NCBI GenBank assembly: GCA_021399435.1
Contig: JAJTUP010000023.1
Coordinates: forward strand, 620,001 to 684,000
DNA from: Diaporthe sp. PMI_573
Taxonomy: Eukaryota; Ascomycota; Sordariomycetes; Diaporthales; Diaporthaceae
Direction: 5' to 3'
Length of the DNA stretch: 64,000 bases
The notes under the pieces are model-generated. The model saw only the letters and a list, made by a program, of their open reading frames with translations. It was not told the DNA's origin and ran no database searches. The position numbers were made by a program, and so were the translations under genes. Positions 32,526 through 44,683 of this stretch are shown piece after piece; position 1 is the stretch's first letter, and each line of letters opens with the position of its first letter.

Positions 32526-35500
32526 TGCACTGGTGTGCTTCTTGGTGCCAATCAGGGTGATATCGAGAGCAACGCCCGCCTTCGCATCCCCCTACGAGAT
32601 GAATGCGACGGCAAGCAGCATGCTTGCATGGCCCAGGTGCCGGGCCAAGTTGCGGTGTACGACAGTCACCCTTACTGTTGCTGTTGGTGTAACTGTTACC
32701 TGCTGCTGCCGCCGCCCGCAGCCAGGGAAGCTTGAAAACGTGGGAGCGCAAGGATATCCCAGCGCGAGCCCTCGCATCCTGAGAATATCTGCTGTGGTAT
32801 TCCGCCTTCTCAGGCTTCTCTCGGGCCCCATCTCGCGCTTCCAAAGTAGCAGCCCTAACCGCGCCTTTTCCTGTCGGAGAGTAGGGCCAGCACGCTACCC
32901 ATTCCTGTGCTGTAGAGAAATCCCTCACTCATCACCCACCTACTTACTCTCTTCAAATTCCCCTCCAGACGAATTGTACAGCTGGATATGTACATTGCTA
33001 TCTATATGCTACACCCTGTTCCGCGGAGATAGACACTCACATTGTTCAAGGATGAGCTCAGAGTGACCATGTCATTTGCAGGTGCATCAGTTTCAACCTG
33101 TCCGAGAATAGTAACGATGTGTGAAAAAGCACTCCGAAATACATGACCAATCCTGTGTCGTGTAATTTTGACCTGCTGCTGGCCGCACACATGCCGCCAT
33201 GCTGCCGTGGTTCAATTAGATCCCTCCTCGTCTAGGCGGTACTGGGGATGGACCCAGCAGCGCACGGCATTGTGTAGGGCAGCATTCATACGCCATTGGG
33301 CTGCACCTTCTCTGCTGGGGTTGTCATGCACGCAACCCCGCGCTACCCAGGGCCGCCTTGCCTTCTCCCCCACCCCCCCCCTCCCTGCCTCCCTGCCCTC
33401 CTGCCCTCCTGCCGTCCTTCCTTCCTCTGCTAGTCGACCTGGCTGACCATGGACCCCTTCCCGTACGAGCACCGCCAGCACCAAACCCTATCTTCCCTTC
33501 CTGCCATCACATCGTGACCACGAGGGAAATTCATTTCCGGAAGGCTTGTTCTTTCCGCGGTCGCAATTGAATTTCCGGGGGCCTCATAAGGTTTGATCCG
33601 CCCTGGATCGGACTCATGGCAGGCGCAAGCAGGCGCAATCTCTCCTCGGCCAGCCTCATTCTCAAATCTCAACCCCCCTTCATCTCAAACAGCCCCTGTC
33701 CCACCCGTTACCATCGTCCCGGAGCCTGGTGATGGTATCCGTACTAGGCTGCTGCGATGACAAGGGAAAAGCGCCTGGGGCCGGAGCTGGTGGAGGGAGG
33801 CGATCCGCGGTAATGGGTTGTCAGCCGTCCCGACTTGTTTTCACCGGCCTCCTCTTCGAGGCTAGTCACCCCGGAGCGGGAGACACCTTGCTACTTCTCA
33901 GAGCGAACAATGGCCCCAACCCAGCCCTGCCAGCCTGCTAGCTCAAGCAGGTGCTTCCTTGCACCCGCTCAGCAGGTCGACCTGCCGCCGTTCAACAACG
34001 GCCGGGCTGACGGGGGCGGATGAACTCATCTCGGAAGCCAGACGAGCCCTACACAGTAGCCATTGAGTGGTGATCAAGCCACACTGCCAGGTCCCTACTG
34101 AGTGCAACGTAGCTATGCCACCTGCTGTATCATTGTGGTAAAGGTCGTGCATATGCCATGGCCTGTCTCGTCCTCTGACGGGCACATCACATCGCAGCAC
34201 GCAGCGGGGATCTGAGCCACGATCGAGCTCGATGTCCCCTTCTCGATCCGAGGGGGAGCGGTGAACCGGGAGAGCCATCATAAACCATAACACGCATCTT
34301 AATTTACCTACGAGACCACCTCCCCATGGTCTACCTGTCTACCTGACCAGGACCGTGCTCCGGGACCGTCCTTGCTGCCACGGTCAGGAACTCAAAGCGA
34401 CACAGCATACGCACACGAGCCTCCAGATAGTACAACACAAGACCCCTCACCTGCCCCCTGAAAGCCCTGATCGCCGGCTGCACATGCCATATCACGAGAC
34501 AAGAGAAGAAGCATGCTGCGCGGGGAGCAGGCGGGCGCCTCATCATGCCAACGCTCGGGTTACACGGTCGTCGTATTCCCAGCTCTTGTCTCCCAAAGCT
34601 GCGCGTCAGTCCAAGACGGGGGGCCAATCTTGGCACGCCTGGCAGCTGGCGAAATGGTTGCCGGCATGACGGAGTGGCACTACCGCAGTCTCTCTCTAGG
34701 GCCGCGCCACAGTGTGCCATTGTCTCAACGGCAAATCTAGAAACTCAATCTTCGTGCAGTGGTCTACTCCGTGCCGACCAAGCACAAAGCGGCAGCTTCT
34801 TGGTCCACGGCTTTTGTTGGCGAGCAGAGCTGCAGCGCCCGGCTCGACCCAGGCCCGAAGGTCGTTCGGTGGCTGCTGCTTGCAGCTGCAGGCTGCCGCT
34901 GTCCCAGACCGCCACTGCATCGAATCACCGAACCAGGCATCTGCCAGCTCGGAGGCTGAATTGTTTTTGATCCCCTTTCTTTGGTTGACTACCTGGCCTA
35001 ATTCTTGACTATGTGGGCTAGACCACTGACCTGTGTCTTGTGCACGGCTACGGTGGTGATTATGATACTGGGGAACCATGATGTGTCTTGCCTGCGGCTG
35101 CCGCGGCGGAGACACGACACACGACTGGCTGGCTGGCTGTCTGTCTGACTTACGGACTGGCTCTCACCGCATCCCCGAGCCAGCTGGCAAACCGGCTGGC
35201 TGATGGGACCGGACGAATCCTCTGGCATTATCTCGGCAGTGCCGTCCAGACACAACATAATGGCTCTCCTGTCGTTATCGTCAGTGCTGGGGACGCCGGT
35301 TTGGGACAGCCTTGGTGTTCCCTGGTGGTTCCCCACGGATACTTTCTGGAAGCCCTGCCCGGCTGGCCCGCGGCCCTCCCTAACCCTGACCGATGGGCGA
35401 CGCGACCGCCTCACTTTCGGGGGCGGTCGGCCTTAGCGCCCAGGGGTGCGATGGGACGACACGACCTCCTCGGCCATGTCAGAGAGACAACGCCCTCAAC

Positions 35501-37851
35501 GGTCCAGTCTAAATGCCATTGTGAACAGGTGTGGGTGAGCTGAGCCGTAGCCGAGGGCTCATCCTTGCCCGGCCTTGTCAGACAGATGGGTGAACCAGAC
35601 GCTCGGCGCCCGCCCCCAAGCCGAAACAAGGTGGTAGTAATCATTGTAATAATTTAGTGATGAGCAGCAGATAGATCGTCCCGGGTGTTCGTGCCCACGC
35701 ACATCTTGCGTCGCACCGCGGAACACGGCGAACCGTTCGACGTTGGTAAGCCGGCCGGCCTGCTAGACTTGTCATTCTCGAGATGGGGGAGGACCCCTCC
35801 CCCCCAAGACGCCACAGCAGTAGAGTGAGGAGCGCCGCAGAGTACTGTTTGAGCGATTACACACGTAGCTTCTCACATACTCACAGCAGCACGTGCGACC
35901 CGTCCCTGCACCACACACGCGCGCACACATGAACACCCCAAGGATGCAGCGGCATGACGTCTCACTTTTCTTACCTCAGTGGTACAGTACCCGCCTAGGC
36001 AGTCAGGCAGTCAGCAAGGTGTCTGTCTTCGGCGCCCTGTTCCTCTCTCTACTCTCTCTCTCTCTGTGTATCCTGATACAGGCACGCGCCGTCCTGAGAC
36101 AGATTGTATGGAGGACCAGGTAGGACTAGCTGAATCAGCAGCAGCAGCAGCCGCCACACAGCCGCCACGCAGGGCCGTATGCAGATTAGATACATGAACG
36201 AGGTCCTTTTGGGTACTTTTTATTTTTCTCACCTGGAAAGGGGCTGGTGGTGAGGGGGTGGCAGGTGGCAGGTGGGCGTGTGACAAAATGTGCCACAAAG
36301 CCAGCATACTGCAGCTCATCTTACGCCGCAGGGCCGTCTCGTGCCCACACACACCTCTCCACACGCCATACAATGACCTCACGCGCAGGTCGCACCGCGC
36401 TAGCTCCTGTGTGACAGAAGCTGACGCTGCATTCTGGCGTGCTTATTATTGTTAACCGCTGTGACTTGATTTCGTACCACCATCCGGGCGAGGTCAATGC
36501 TATTGTTGCGAACCGCAAGCACGCCCGCCAGCTCGTGTGCGGCTCGGGCCAGCCCGCACGGCGTCAGCTTTGTCATGCGAGAAGGCGTTTCTGCTTGTTT
36601 TGTTTTTCTGGGGAAGGGGGGGGGGCAGGCTAGCACCGTGGGCTTGTTTTGTTTTCCTGTGCCCTCCTTCAGGTGGAAGCGCCAGCTCTCACCTCGTTGT
36701 GTTGGGTAGGCGTGCAGGTCGGCCGAGACAGACTGCAGGCTTTCGGACCGAGGCATGAGACACCGTTTCTGCGGTCGACGCCTCGTGGGATGAGTTCGGG
36801 CCGTGGATATGCCCACATGTTGTGTCTGTGTCTTATATATCAGGCTCCAAGGAATAGATAGGCTTGTATACTTCATTTTTCTACTTCTGGCTGAGTCGCT
36901 TTCTTTCTTGTGTCCTCTATTACATCAATATGGGGCCCTCATGATGTGCCGCTCAGTCTTGGCCGTGTCAGTCTCCCAGACATGGCCGTGAAGACGCAGT
37001 GAAACCACTCTGGGTTGGCCAGGCGCTGTTTTACTTCTCTACTTACTTGCCTCTCCTATCGCCTTGTTGATAACACTGGGAAAAAATGAAACATCAAAAT
37101 AAAAGAGAAACACAAGGGGTACCGGTGTTCTTGGCTGTTTGGTGTCTGTCAATTGGTTTGCTGTAGCTCGTTGTAACACGGTTGAAAACTTGCGTGGGGA
37201 TTTAATTGGCGTTTCTCATCTTCTACCATGCCCTGGTCATGGAGAACTGTCTCCCTCAACGGAGATAGTTCACAGAAAACGCCGAGGAATGATCGATTTG
37301 GGATAGCAACTGGCACGATGAGCCTTTTAGCCCCTTTCAATATTAAATAGGAACCTTGGAAGCAGTAGGTCATAGTTATCACGTGCAAATGACGAGTGCT
37401 TTCTTTCTTTCACAATCATCGATTTGGCAACACCTAAACGTGGCTCTGGGCGCTTCGTTCCAACAAGTGTGGAAGTTACCGAGCAGTCAACTGTATTGGC
37501 ATATGGACATCTATAAACAAGTATCTGGATCCGAAGTGCGCGAGCCATGTAGAGCCTTTAGGTTGTAACTTGGACACTTTCCTCGCAATCAAAAGACCAG
37601 TTACTAAATGCCATATCATATTCATTTATGTGCTCTGCGTTGTTTCTTAAGTTGAGTTAAAAAGTAGTCCCGTTCCAAGTGGATATGCTCATTTGCGCTC
37701 TGAAGTCCATAGATCCGGCAAACAGAACGAGCACCAGAGCTTCACACGGACAATACAAGTGCAACAATGGTATTCTGAAAAAAGTAACACATGATGTGCC
37801 TTATCCCGTACTTAGAATTTTCCTCCATCCAAGACAAGATACATCGGAGAT

Positions 37852-38878
37852 TTAGCTTGGCCTACATGCTGGATCTCGCCTACCCTTAGCATTCCACGAC
37901 GAGTAACCTATCCTCCCACCACGAAAGGTCCGATCGACTCGGAAGGAGCTCACATACCTGCCAGAGATCTCCTCTTTATCCTCACTTTCTTCAACTACAG
38001 GTGAGGTCCGAGCCCGCTTTGCGGGCTCACCAGGGACCACTTTCTTGTCCCCCTTGACGTTCTCCGGCTCCCCCGACTCCTCCCCCGACCCCTCCTCGTC
38101 ACTCTGCCCCTCAAAGGCCTTACGCTTCCCCGTAGACGCCTTCTTGGGTGGAACTGCGGCCGGATCTTTAATTGCTTTGGGCCTCTGGATAGGTGGAAAC
38201 CTCTTGGCGGGATCAATACTCTGAGAGGGTCGATTTGGCCGGCCAGATTGAGGTGGCTTGACAGGCAGTTTAGTCTGGGCCGGCGCAATCACCCGGGGCG
38301 GCGGACCCATCGTCCGAACCATCTGGCGGAGGGTGTCCCAAACATTACAGAATTCAGGAAGCAGCGGGAAATATTTCCCACTACGCTTGCCGACCTGATC
38401 GATCGGCGCCCACTCGACCGCGATGCTCTCGGTGTCCCCCGGCGGCCGTCTGGGCACGAAGTCCCTCATCACGTCGGCGAAGAAGGTCATGTACTGCAAT
38501 CTGACGGGGCCCGACTCAAACGATTCCTTTCGCATCACGACCAGCGGGTTGGTCCCCTGGGTACAGTTGAGAGGTAAGGATACCTCTTCGTTCGCCTCGC
38601 GGAGGGCCGCCTGCCTGGCCTCTTCCCCGGGGTCCAGAAAGCCGCCCGGGATGGCCCAAAATTTTCCCATACCTGTGCGCTGCTGCATTACGACATGAGT
38701 TACCGGGCTCCCTGGGAGGGTGTTGTCGCGCCACATTAGAAGGACCCCCCTGTTGTGAGCAGAGGTTTGTTAGTGGGTCATATACCTCAGAAACAGGGAC
38801 TTGTATGTACGCTCTGGATAGAGGGATCAGGTTCCAAGCAACAGCTTGACTGAAGAACACTTACGCTGCCTGCGACAT
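37852..38878 (-). CDS. NUDIX hydrolase domain protein with basic disordered tail
   Basis: The model is exons 38878-38865 (14 nt, encoding MSQA plus two bases) and 38749-37852 (303 aa). The donor is GTAAGT and the acceptor is ACAG. The NUDIX box at about residues 41-63 reads GFLDPGEE, then REANEEVSL. It matches G-x5-E-x7-REUxEExGU except that the last Gly is Ser. The hydrolase fold covers roughly residues 1-150, and the substrate (a nucleoside diphosphate linked to some group X) cannot be told. Residues 160-303 are Pro/Lys/Glu-rich with KRKAFEGQSDEE and a possible nuclear localisation signal (KRAR). The end is RTFRGGRIGYSSWNAKGRR, suggesting nucleic-acid contact. The divergent neighbour is the subtilase gene. 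Confidence 0.8.
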
Positions 38879-40029
38879 GACTGCAAGAGGTATAATTCAG
38901 CTAAGTCGGCCTCTGGACGAGTGTCTTGGAAGTCGATTGGAGTACAGACTGCTCAGGGATTGTATTCGTTATAATTATGTAGTCTGGAGGGAAGCCTCGT
39001 CTTCACTAAACGATGAGGTGGCGAGGGCGGGTGGATCGGAAACTTCCAATACAGTTTCACATTTTTGCAGGAGAATAAGTACGTATGAGATGTCCAGATA
39101 ACGTTCTCTTCTCTATTGACCTCTGTCGAGTAGAAGTGAGATCCCGATGCTGAGCCGCTTCCGGACTCAGCATTGTCGATCCAGCCTGCTTTGTCCCTGG
39201 GGCCACAAAACGGGTCAACAGTCCTTACGGAAAGGGAGAGGCATTGTTGAAAGCCTTTCACAGTAATGACTGCACAAATTTCATGTAAATTCGCACCGCA
39301 AAGAGATAATCATCCATTACAAGTCCTCTACAAGCCCCCAATACTGGGTATTTGAAGTTGCAATATTTAAATTTGCGTTTTCTGTCGCTTTGCAGCTGCG
39401 ACCACCTTTGGCTTGGATTTACTTGACTTAGATTTCTTTGTAACTCGTTCCCGGATTTTGAAGCAAAAACCTAAGCTATGTCAGACGGCCCCGCTGTCTC
39501 GCGTCCTACATGCCAAAAAGAGAGTATAGAGTAATAAAAGTCGATGCAGACGTTGCTGGGCTAATTGAAACATTCTGTAACTCTACATGTTCGGCAGCAG
39601 ACCGATCGAATTCGCCGGGGATCGAGTGAGCATGTCGTCCCATTTGACGTCTTTAAGCCCCGGGGCCCCGTTGATGAAGTCCCATCGTGTGGTTCTTGGC
39701 TTCGTATTTGCCGAATCGCCCGGTCCCGCACCCCAAACAGACCTGGTTACAGCGCTGGAAAAGGAAGGCCAGATGCAGTAGGCAGGGGGCAGCAATGCGT
39801 GTTCAGGGATCTGTACGGTTTAATCCTACACAACTTGTCTAAGCTCATTTGACATGCGATGCCGCCATCAGATACGAGGAACGGCTCGCTTGGCACCCAT
39901 ACAGCATGATGTGCAATATGAACCGTAGTGGCGACCGCGAATTTATATATGTTGGTCACCTCTGCGCCGTCAGAACGATATCGCTTCTGAATGGAACTTC
40001 ACGGCTGTTCCTAGCTCCAGCCCGTAAAG
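38879..40029. promoter_or_regulatory. divergent intergenic region NUDIX / subtilase
   Basis: Both flanking genes start outward from this 1.15-kb stretch, so it holds two promoters. It is AT-richer than the left part of the window. A short minus-strand frame at 39583-39795 looked protein-like but lacks support (see rejected items). Confidence 0.45.
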
Positions 40030-43000
40030 ATGCGCGCGACACGAACCCTCCTGGCTCTGCTCTGCGCAACGAGCAGCGCCTGGGCCGTCGACTTCCCCTC
40101 GCGCCGCGATCTCAATGAGACTGGCTCGTCGCCCAGCGACACCGTGCCGAGGAGGTTTATCGTAGAGCTCAAGTCCCGCGCCCAGTGCACCCGGTTCTTC
40201 GACAAGGTGGCCGCCACCGCCGGGCTCAGGGTCGTCAAGCAGTTCGACTCGGACCTATTCCCCGGCGTGAGCGTCGAGTGCGACCATGACTGTACCCCGG
40301 AATCGCTCAGGGCGGCGCTCGACGACTCCACTAGCGACGCTGCCGTAGTTACGGTCTATAAGTCTACGCGCGTCAGGATCCTGGATACGGTCAAGGGCGA
40401 GTCCTTCAGCGATGATGCTGCCGCGTCTAATTACTCGGTCCATGGCATCACCGGGGTTGAGAAGTTGCACGGGGACGGTATCTTTGGCGCAGGGGCTACT
40501 GTTGCCATCGTGGATAGCGGAGTCGAATATACTCACCCTGCTGTAAGACCAACCCAGAGACATTGTGTGATTGTTGACTGACTCGAGGTGAAATAGCTGG
40601 GTGGTGGAATCGGTCCTGGCTTCAAGGTCCTTGGTGGTTATGATCTTGTGGGAGACGGAAGTTGGCCAGACTCTCCTCCCGTGCCCGATGAGGACCCTTT
40701 GGACCACTTTGGACACGGCACCCATGTGGCTGGCATCATCGCCGGGAAAAGCGATCAGTGAGTTCTCATGCGCCCTGTATCCTTTCTCCTCGTGCTGACC
40801 CGCGCAAGGTTTGTTGGCGTCGCGCCCGAGGCGAACTTGTTGTCGTTCAAGGTGTTCAGCAGGAACGGATACTCCAACGAAGAAACTGTCATTGAAGGAT
40901 TCCTGAAGGCCTTCGAGTCCGGTGTAAGTGATGATCTCGCCCCCCTTCAGGCATTTCCGGAATTCTAAATCCGGGTCATGACTAGGCGGACATCATCAGT
41001 GCTAGCGTCGGAGAAAGCAACGGGTTCACCACGAATGCCTGGGCTGTGGTTGCCTCGAGGATGGTCGATCAGGGCGTTGTGGTAGTCGTTGCGGCAGGTA
41101 ACGCCGGCGAGGATGGACCATTCGAAGCCAGCAACGGCGCGTCAGGCAAACATGTGGTAAGTGTTGTTCGAGCTTCTTTCGATCTGTTTTCGGCTCTGTC
41201 TCTTGCGTTGGGCTCCGGAACTCGGGTGCCATGTGCATGCCTTACTGGGAACAAGTTTCAAAGTTATTCTACAGATATTTGCTGATGACGGCTTCCACAG
41301 TTGACCATTGCTTCGTCTGAGCCGGGCCAATTCCCAGCTCAGTCCTTCTCGGTCGACTTCAACCTGGATGGACAGTCCAACGCAACCAATGTTGCCTACG
41401 TTGCAGGGACGGGTGTTTTTCCAAACACTGTGGTCGACCTCCCTATCGTGCCCCTCACACTGAACACTTCCGTCGTGGACGACGCATGCAACCCACTGCC
41501 CAACAACACGGAAGGCCTAGCGGACAGGGTTGTTCTCGTCCGGTCGGGGGGATGCTACCTCACTGACAAGCATAGAAACCTTGTCCCGTTCAACCCGCAG
41601 TATATCTTGTTCTACAACAACGATGGCCCATTTGAGGATCCCAACACCAGGACGACCCCTGGTGTCACTGGCATGATCGAAGCTCGTGCTGGAGAAGCAA
41701 TCATCGAAACGATCCTGGCTGGGGGTAACGTCACGGCTTCCTTCAACGTTAACAATACAGGCCACTACGTAGGCCTCTTCAATGCTGGGAGTGGCCGACC
41801 AGCCAGATACACCTCGTGGGGAGCGACCTTTGACCTCGCTCTCAAGCCCGATGTCTCCGCCCCCGGCACCAAAATTCTCAGTACCTACCTGAACAACGGC
41901 TACCAGGTTCTGAGTGGTACGAGTATGGCTACCCCATATATCGCCGGCGTCGCGGCTCTATATGTTGGCCAATTTGGAGGCCGGAAAGCACACCAGGACG
42001 ACCCTGCCTGGGCTCAACGCCTAGTTTCACGCATCACAACAACTGGACGCGCTGTTCCTTGGGTACGCTGTTTCTTCTGTTCTCTTAGTCTTTTTGATCT
42101 CGGATTCTCAAAAAATAATAATGCCAAGTTTGAACAATTTGCTGACCCAACTAGGCTGATTGGTCCACGTCTGCCAAAGACTACGGCTTCTGGGCACCCA
42201 CGGTCCAGGTTGGATCGGGTCTGGTCGACGCAGCCGCAGTGCTTAATTACACAACCGAGCTCAGCTTCGATGGCCGCAAGTTCGAAATGAACGACACAGC
42301 CAACTTCGTGGGCACGCATACCGTTGATGTCTTCAACAACGGCAAGGAGGCTGTTACGTACAAGTTCACTCTACAAGGCGCTGGCGGTTTCGAATCCTAC
42401 AAGCCGGATGGTCCTGATGTGAAGCGCTACGATGAGGTCGTGCTTGTAGAGTTCGACCCAATAGTTGATCTTCCAGGCGAGCTGACCGTTGAGCCGGGGC
42501 AGAAGTCGACAGTTGAGTAAGCACCTGACCTCGAGCTCTGAGCTCAGACTTGACTGATCATCATCGCAGGGTCACTTTCACCGCGCCGACGGGACTGGAT
42601 GCAACTAAGCTTCCCGTGTATAGCGGCAAAGTCCTCATTAGCGGGAGCAATGGCGAAGAACTGGGTATCCCATATTTTGGTGAGTTCTTTTGAAGCATAT
42701 TGTATGTGGAACTATCGTAACTGATAACTCGAAAGGCGTGGCGGCAGACTTGAAGAAGACCATCACGGGCATGTATAACAATTTTCTCGGCTTCCCTCAT
42801 CTCCAGTCTGGTCCCAACAGCATCGAAGTGACTATCAAGCCGAACATGACTTTCAATCTTACCGCAAGATCGCAAGACTTCCCTCGGTTCGATAACTGGC
42901 TCACATGGGGCTCGCGGGAGTTGCGCTGGGACATTTTCGACAGCGACTACACCGAGGCAGAGTGGACGCACCCGCCTGTCATTGGCGAAAATCACTGTAC

Positions 43001-43409
43001 GTATATCGCAATTTCTGATGCCTTGCTCTGGGATTCACGTCGCTAACACGAGTGGTAGACATCGGAGCCGCCACAAGCTGGAACGGCACTGACAGCACCT
43101 CGTACTTTGACCCCACTAGGCATAGCCAGGATGACATTTTCTCGTTTCCTCTATACAACCTACCACGTAACGAATGGGAGAGGTACTGGTGGCTTGGTAG
43201 ATACGCCAATGGGTCAACGATCGTACCCGGAGAATATCAGTAAGCTGCATCTCGAGACATTGAGGACGAACCGCTGGACTGACATGCTTTCTAGCTTCCG
43301 CCTCGCGGCTCTCAGGCCCTTCGGCGACCCGGCTAAGTCGGATGATTGGGACATTTTTGAAGTCCCGAAGATCACAGTACTTCCTGGAGGTACAATTGGA
43401 CAATCTTAA
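40030..43409 (+). CDS. secreted subtilisin-like serine protease (S8, PA-domain type)
   Basis: Ten exons: 40030-40542, 40597-40757, 40809-40923, 40986-41156, 41301-42062, 42155-42516, 42570-42679, 42736-42996, 43059-43239 and 43295-43409 (916 aa, phases consistent). The signal peptide is about residues 1-20 (LLALLCATSSAWA), followed by an I9-like propeptide (RRFIVELKSRAQCTRFF). The catalytic triad is intact: Asp about 162 (VAIVDSGVEYTHP), His about 211 (FGHGTHVAG) and Ser about 528 (SGTSMATPYIAG). The oxyanion Asn is in VVAAGNAGEDG. A PA-type insert (ILFYNNDG region) separates His and Ser, and an Fn3-like C-terminal region follows. This is the layout of Vpr-like extracellular subtilases, used in nutrition or host-tissue attack. 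The downstream neighbour is a repetitive secreted protein on the same strand. Confidence 0.9.
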
Positions 43410-44269
43410 CATTCTTGTATATGGCGTGCATCTGTGTACATGTTCCATTCTTCAAGTCCCGTTAGGCGGGATATCTTCTTACACGCGACTTTGAATAAGA
43501 TCTATTGTAGATAATCAAAGAAACGAGAGCTGCCTGGAATGCAGGAGGTATACACGTACAGAACGGGCAAGGAACGCTCACGAACACCATCCCCACAATT
43601 TATGCTACCGAAGGAAATCACCAGACACCTTCCAGCATTGCCCCGGGGCAGAATAACAAGTGGATCCATATTAGACTACTACCAAAGGAGGTGAGCCTTA
43701 AGACTCATGGAACTGAAGTTGTCCCAGAGAATTCCCGGATGAGCCTGTCATCAAAGCAAAAAGTCCCTCTGCTGAAATTTTTCAACCAGATATTCTTCAG
43801 AACGAAAAACGATTCAGGTTCCAGGATGTCAGTCACACCAAGAATGTCTCCGTATTTACCCAAAGGGGATGGTCCTCGATAGGACTATCTTGTCTCCCAT
43901 TCCTAATGGCGACCCTTCCCCTCCACATCCTGGTCTCCGGGTCGTGCGCATACGGTAACAAAGCTGATACCAAACTGAATCGTTCTCAGTGTTGATCATC
44001 GCCTTGGACAAGCCTTGTGTGTGTGGATATACAGCGGCATAATGCCACCGATTTGGTCAAGAACGGGAAATATCATGCTGCCGTCTCCACCGATCAGGTT
44101 GGCCACTCCACGGGACTGAATCGCGGTCTCATACCTTGTGTACAGATAAAAGGGTTCAGCCCTCTCGGAAGCCTATGGAAGCTGTATGACCCCCTCGATC
44201 GCGACACGTTCATTACCTTGAGTTTGTAATTCCAGGACTATCTCTTTTTGACCACTCAATCCCGGCACA
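43410..44269. other. intergenic region subtilase - repeat protein
   Basis: This 860-bp stretch contains the subtilase 3' flank and the promoter and leader of the next gene. I see no gene in it. Confidence 0.5.
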
Positions 44270-44683
44270 ATGAAGCACTTCGTCGTTGCAGCGGTGCTTT
44301 GCGCCGTCGCCAGCGCAGCTCTTGCCCAACCTCCTGTTATTATTGCCCGCGATCCAGACCCCAAAGAGACCATCGTCCTCCGGGACGAGCTCCCAACAGA
44401 GACGATTACCATTGCCGCCCGGAACCCAGATCCATCGGAGACCCTGGTCGGCCGGGACGAAAATCCACCCGTTACTATCCTCGCTCGTAACCCAGACCCG
44501 TCGGGGCCACTTGTCGGTCGAGACCCGGACTCTATCACTATTGCCGCCAGGAACCCGGACCCATCAGAAACTATCACCATCGCTGCTAGAAACCCAGACC
44601 CACCAGAGACTCTTGTGGGTCGAGACCCAGACTCCATTACTATCGCTGCGAGGAACCCGGATCCTTCAGAGACCGTCGTCTGA
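44270..44683 (+). CDS. small secreted repeat protein, family unknown
   Basis: This is one exon of 137 aa. Residues 1-19 (MKHFVVAAVLCAVASAALA) form a clear signal peptide with cleavage expected before QPPV. The mature part of about 118 aa has ten R-[DN]-[PE]-x-[PS] pentamers, mostly RNPDP, RDPDP or RDPDS, separated by short Ile/Val/Thr-rich pieces such as ITIAA, TLVG or TIVL. There is no cysteine, no Kex2 KR/RR site and no membrane segment or GPI signal. Four copies of the unit ITIAARNPDP differ at many third codon positions yet keep the protein sequence. Alternation of turn-like and beta-prone segments suggests a repetitive beta structure. I do not recognise a family. It could be a wall-associated protein, an effector-like protein or a peptide precursor. 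Confidence 0.75.
   Translation: MKHFVVAAVLCAVASAALAQPPVIIARDPDPKETIVLRDELPTETITIAARNPDPSETLVGRDENPPVTILARNPDPSGPLVGRDPDSITIAARNPDPSETITIAARNPDPPETLVGRDPDSITIAARNPDPSETVV

Larger units (their letters stand above)
30798..37851. other. 7-kb stretch without a supportable gene
   Basis: The region lies between the 5' end of the FNIP-like gene and the 3' end of the NUDIX gene. Many open frames of 60-230 codons occur on both strands, but they overlap, are low in complexity and contain no family motif. I found no tRNA or 5S rRNA signature by eye. It has simple repeats (listed separately), oligo-C runs near 33370-33425 and a CT-rich tract near 36043-36068. It could be a long promoter, a long 5' leader of the FNIP-like gene, or a non-coding RNA locus. 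Confidence 0.5.

Noticed and set aside
32332..33066. Two 200-230-codon overlapping frames on opposite strands
   Set aside because: Their composition follows the simple repeats (CTGCTT and GGGAGA), and neither has a motif.
39583..39795. 70-codon minus-strand frame with a protein-like stretch (TKPRTTRWDFINGAPGLKD)
   Set aside because: Looks real in composition but has no upstream exon, no family match that I know and lies in a divergent promoter region.
44173..44637. 154-codon minus-strand frame over the secreted repeat gene
   Set aside because: It is the antisense shadow of the repeat array. The plus strand has the signal peptide and synonymous-site pattern.
44270..44683. Classic kexin-processed fungal RiPP precursor (dikaritin type)
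   Set aside because: No KR or RR sites, no repeated core flanked by them, and no DUF3328-type enzymes nearby. I keep only the general idea of a repetitive precursor.
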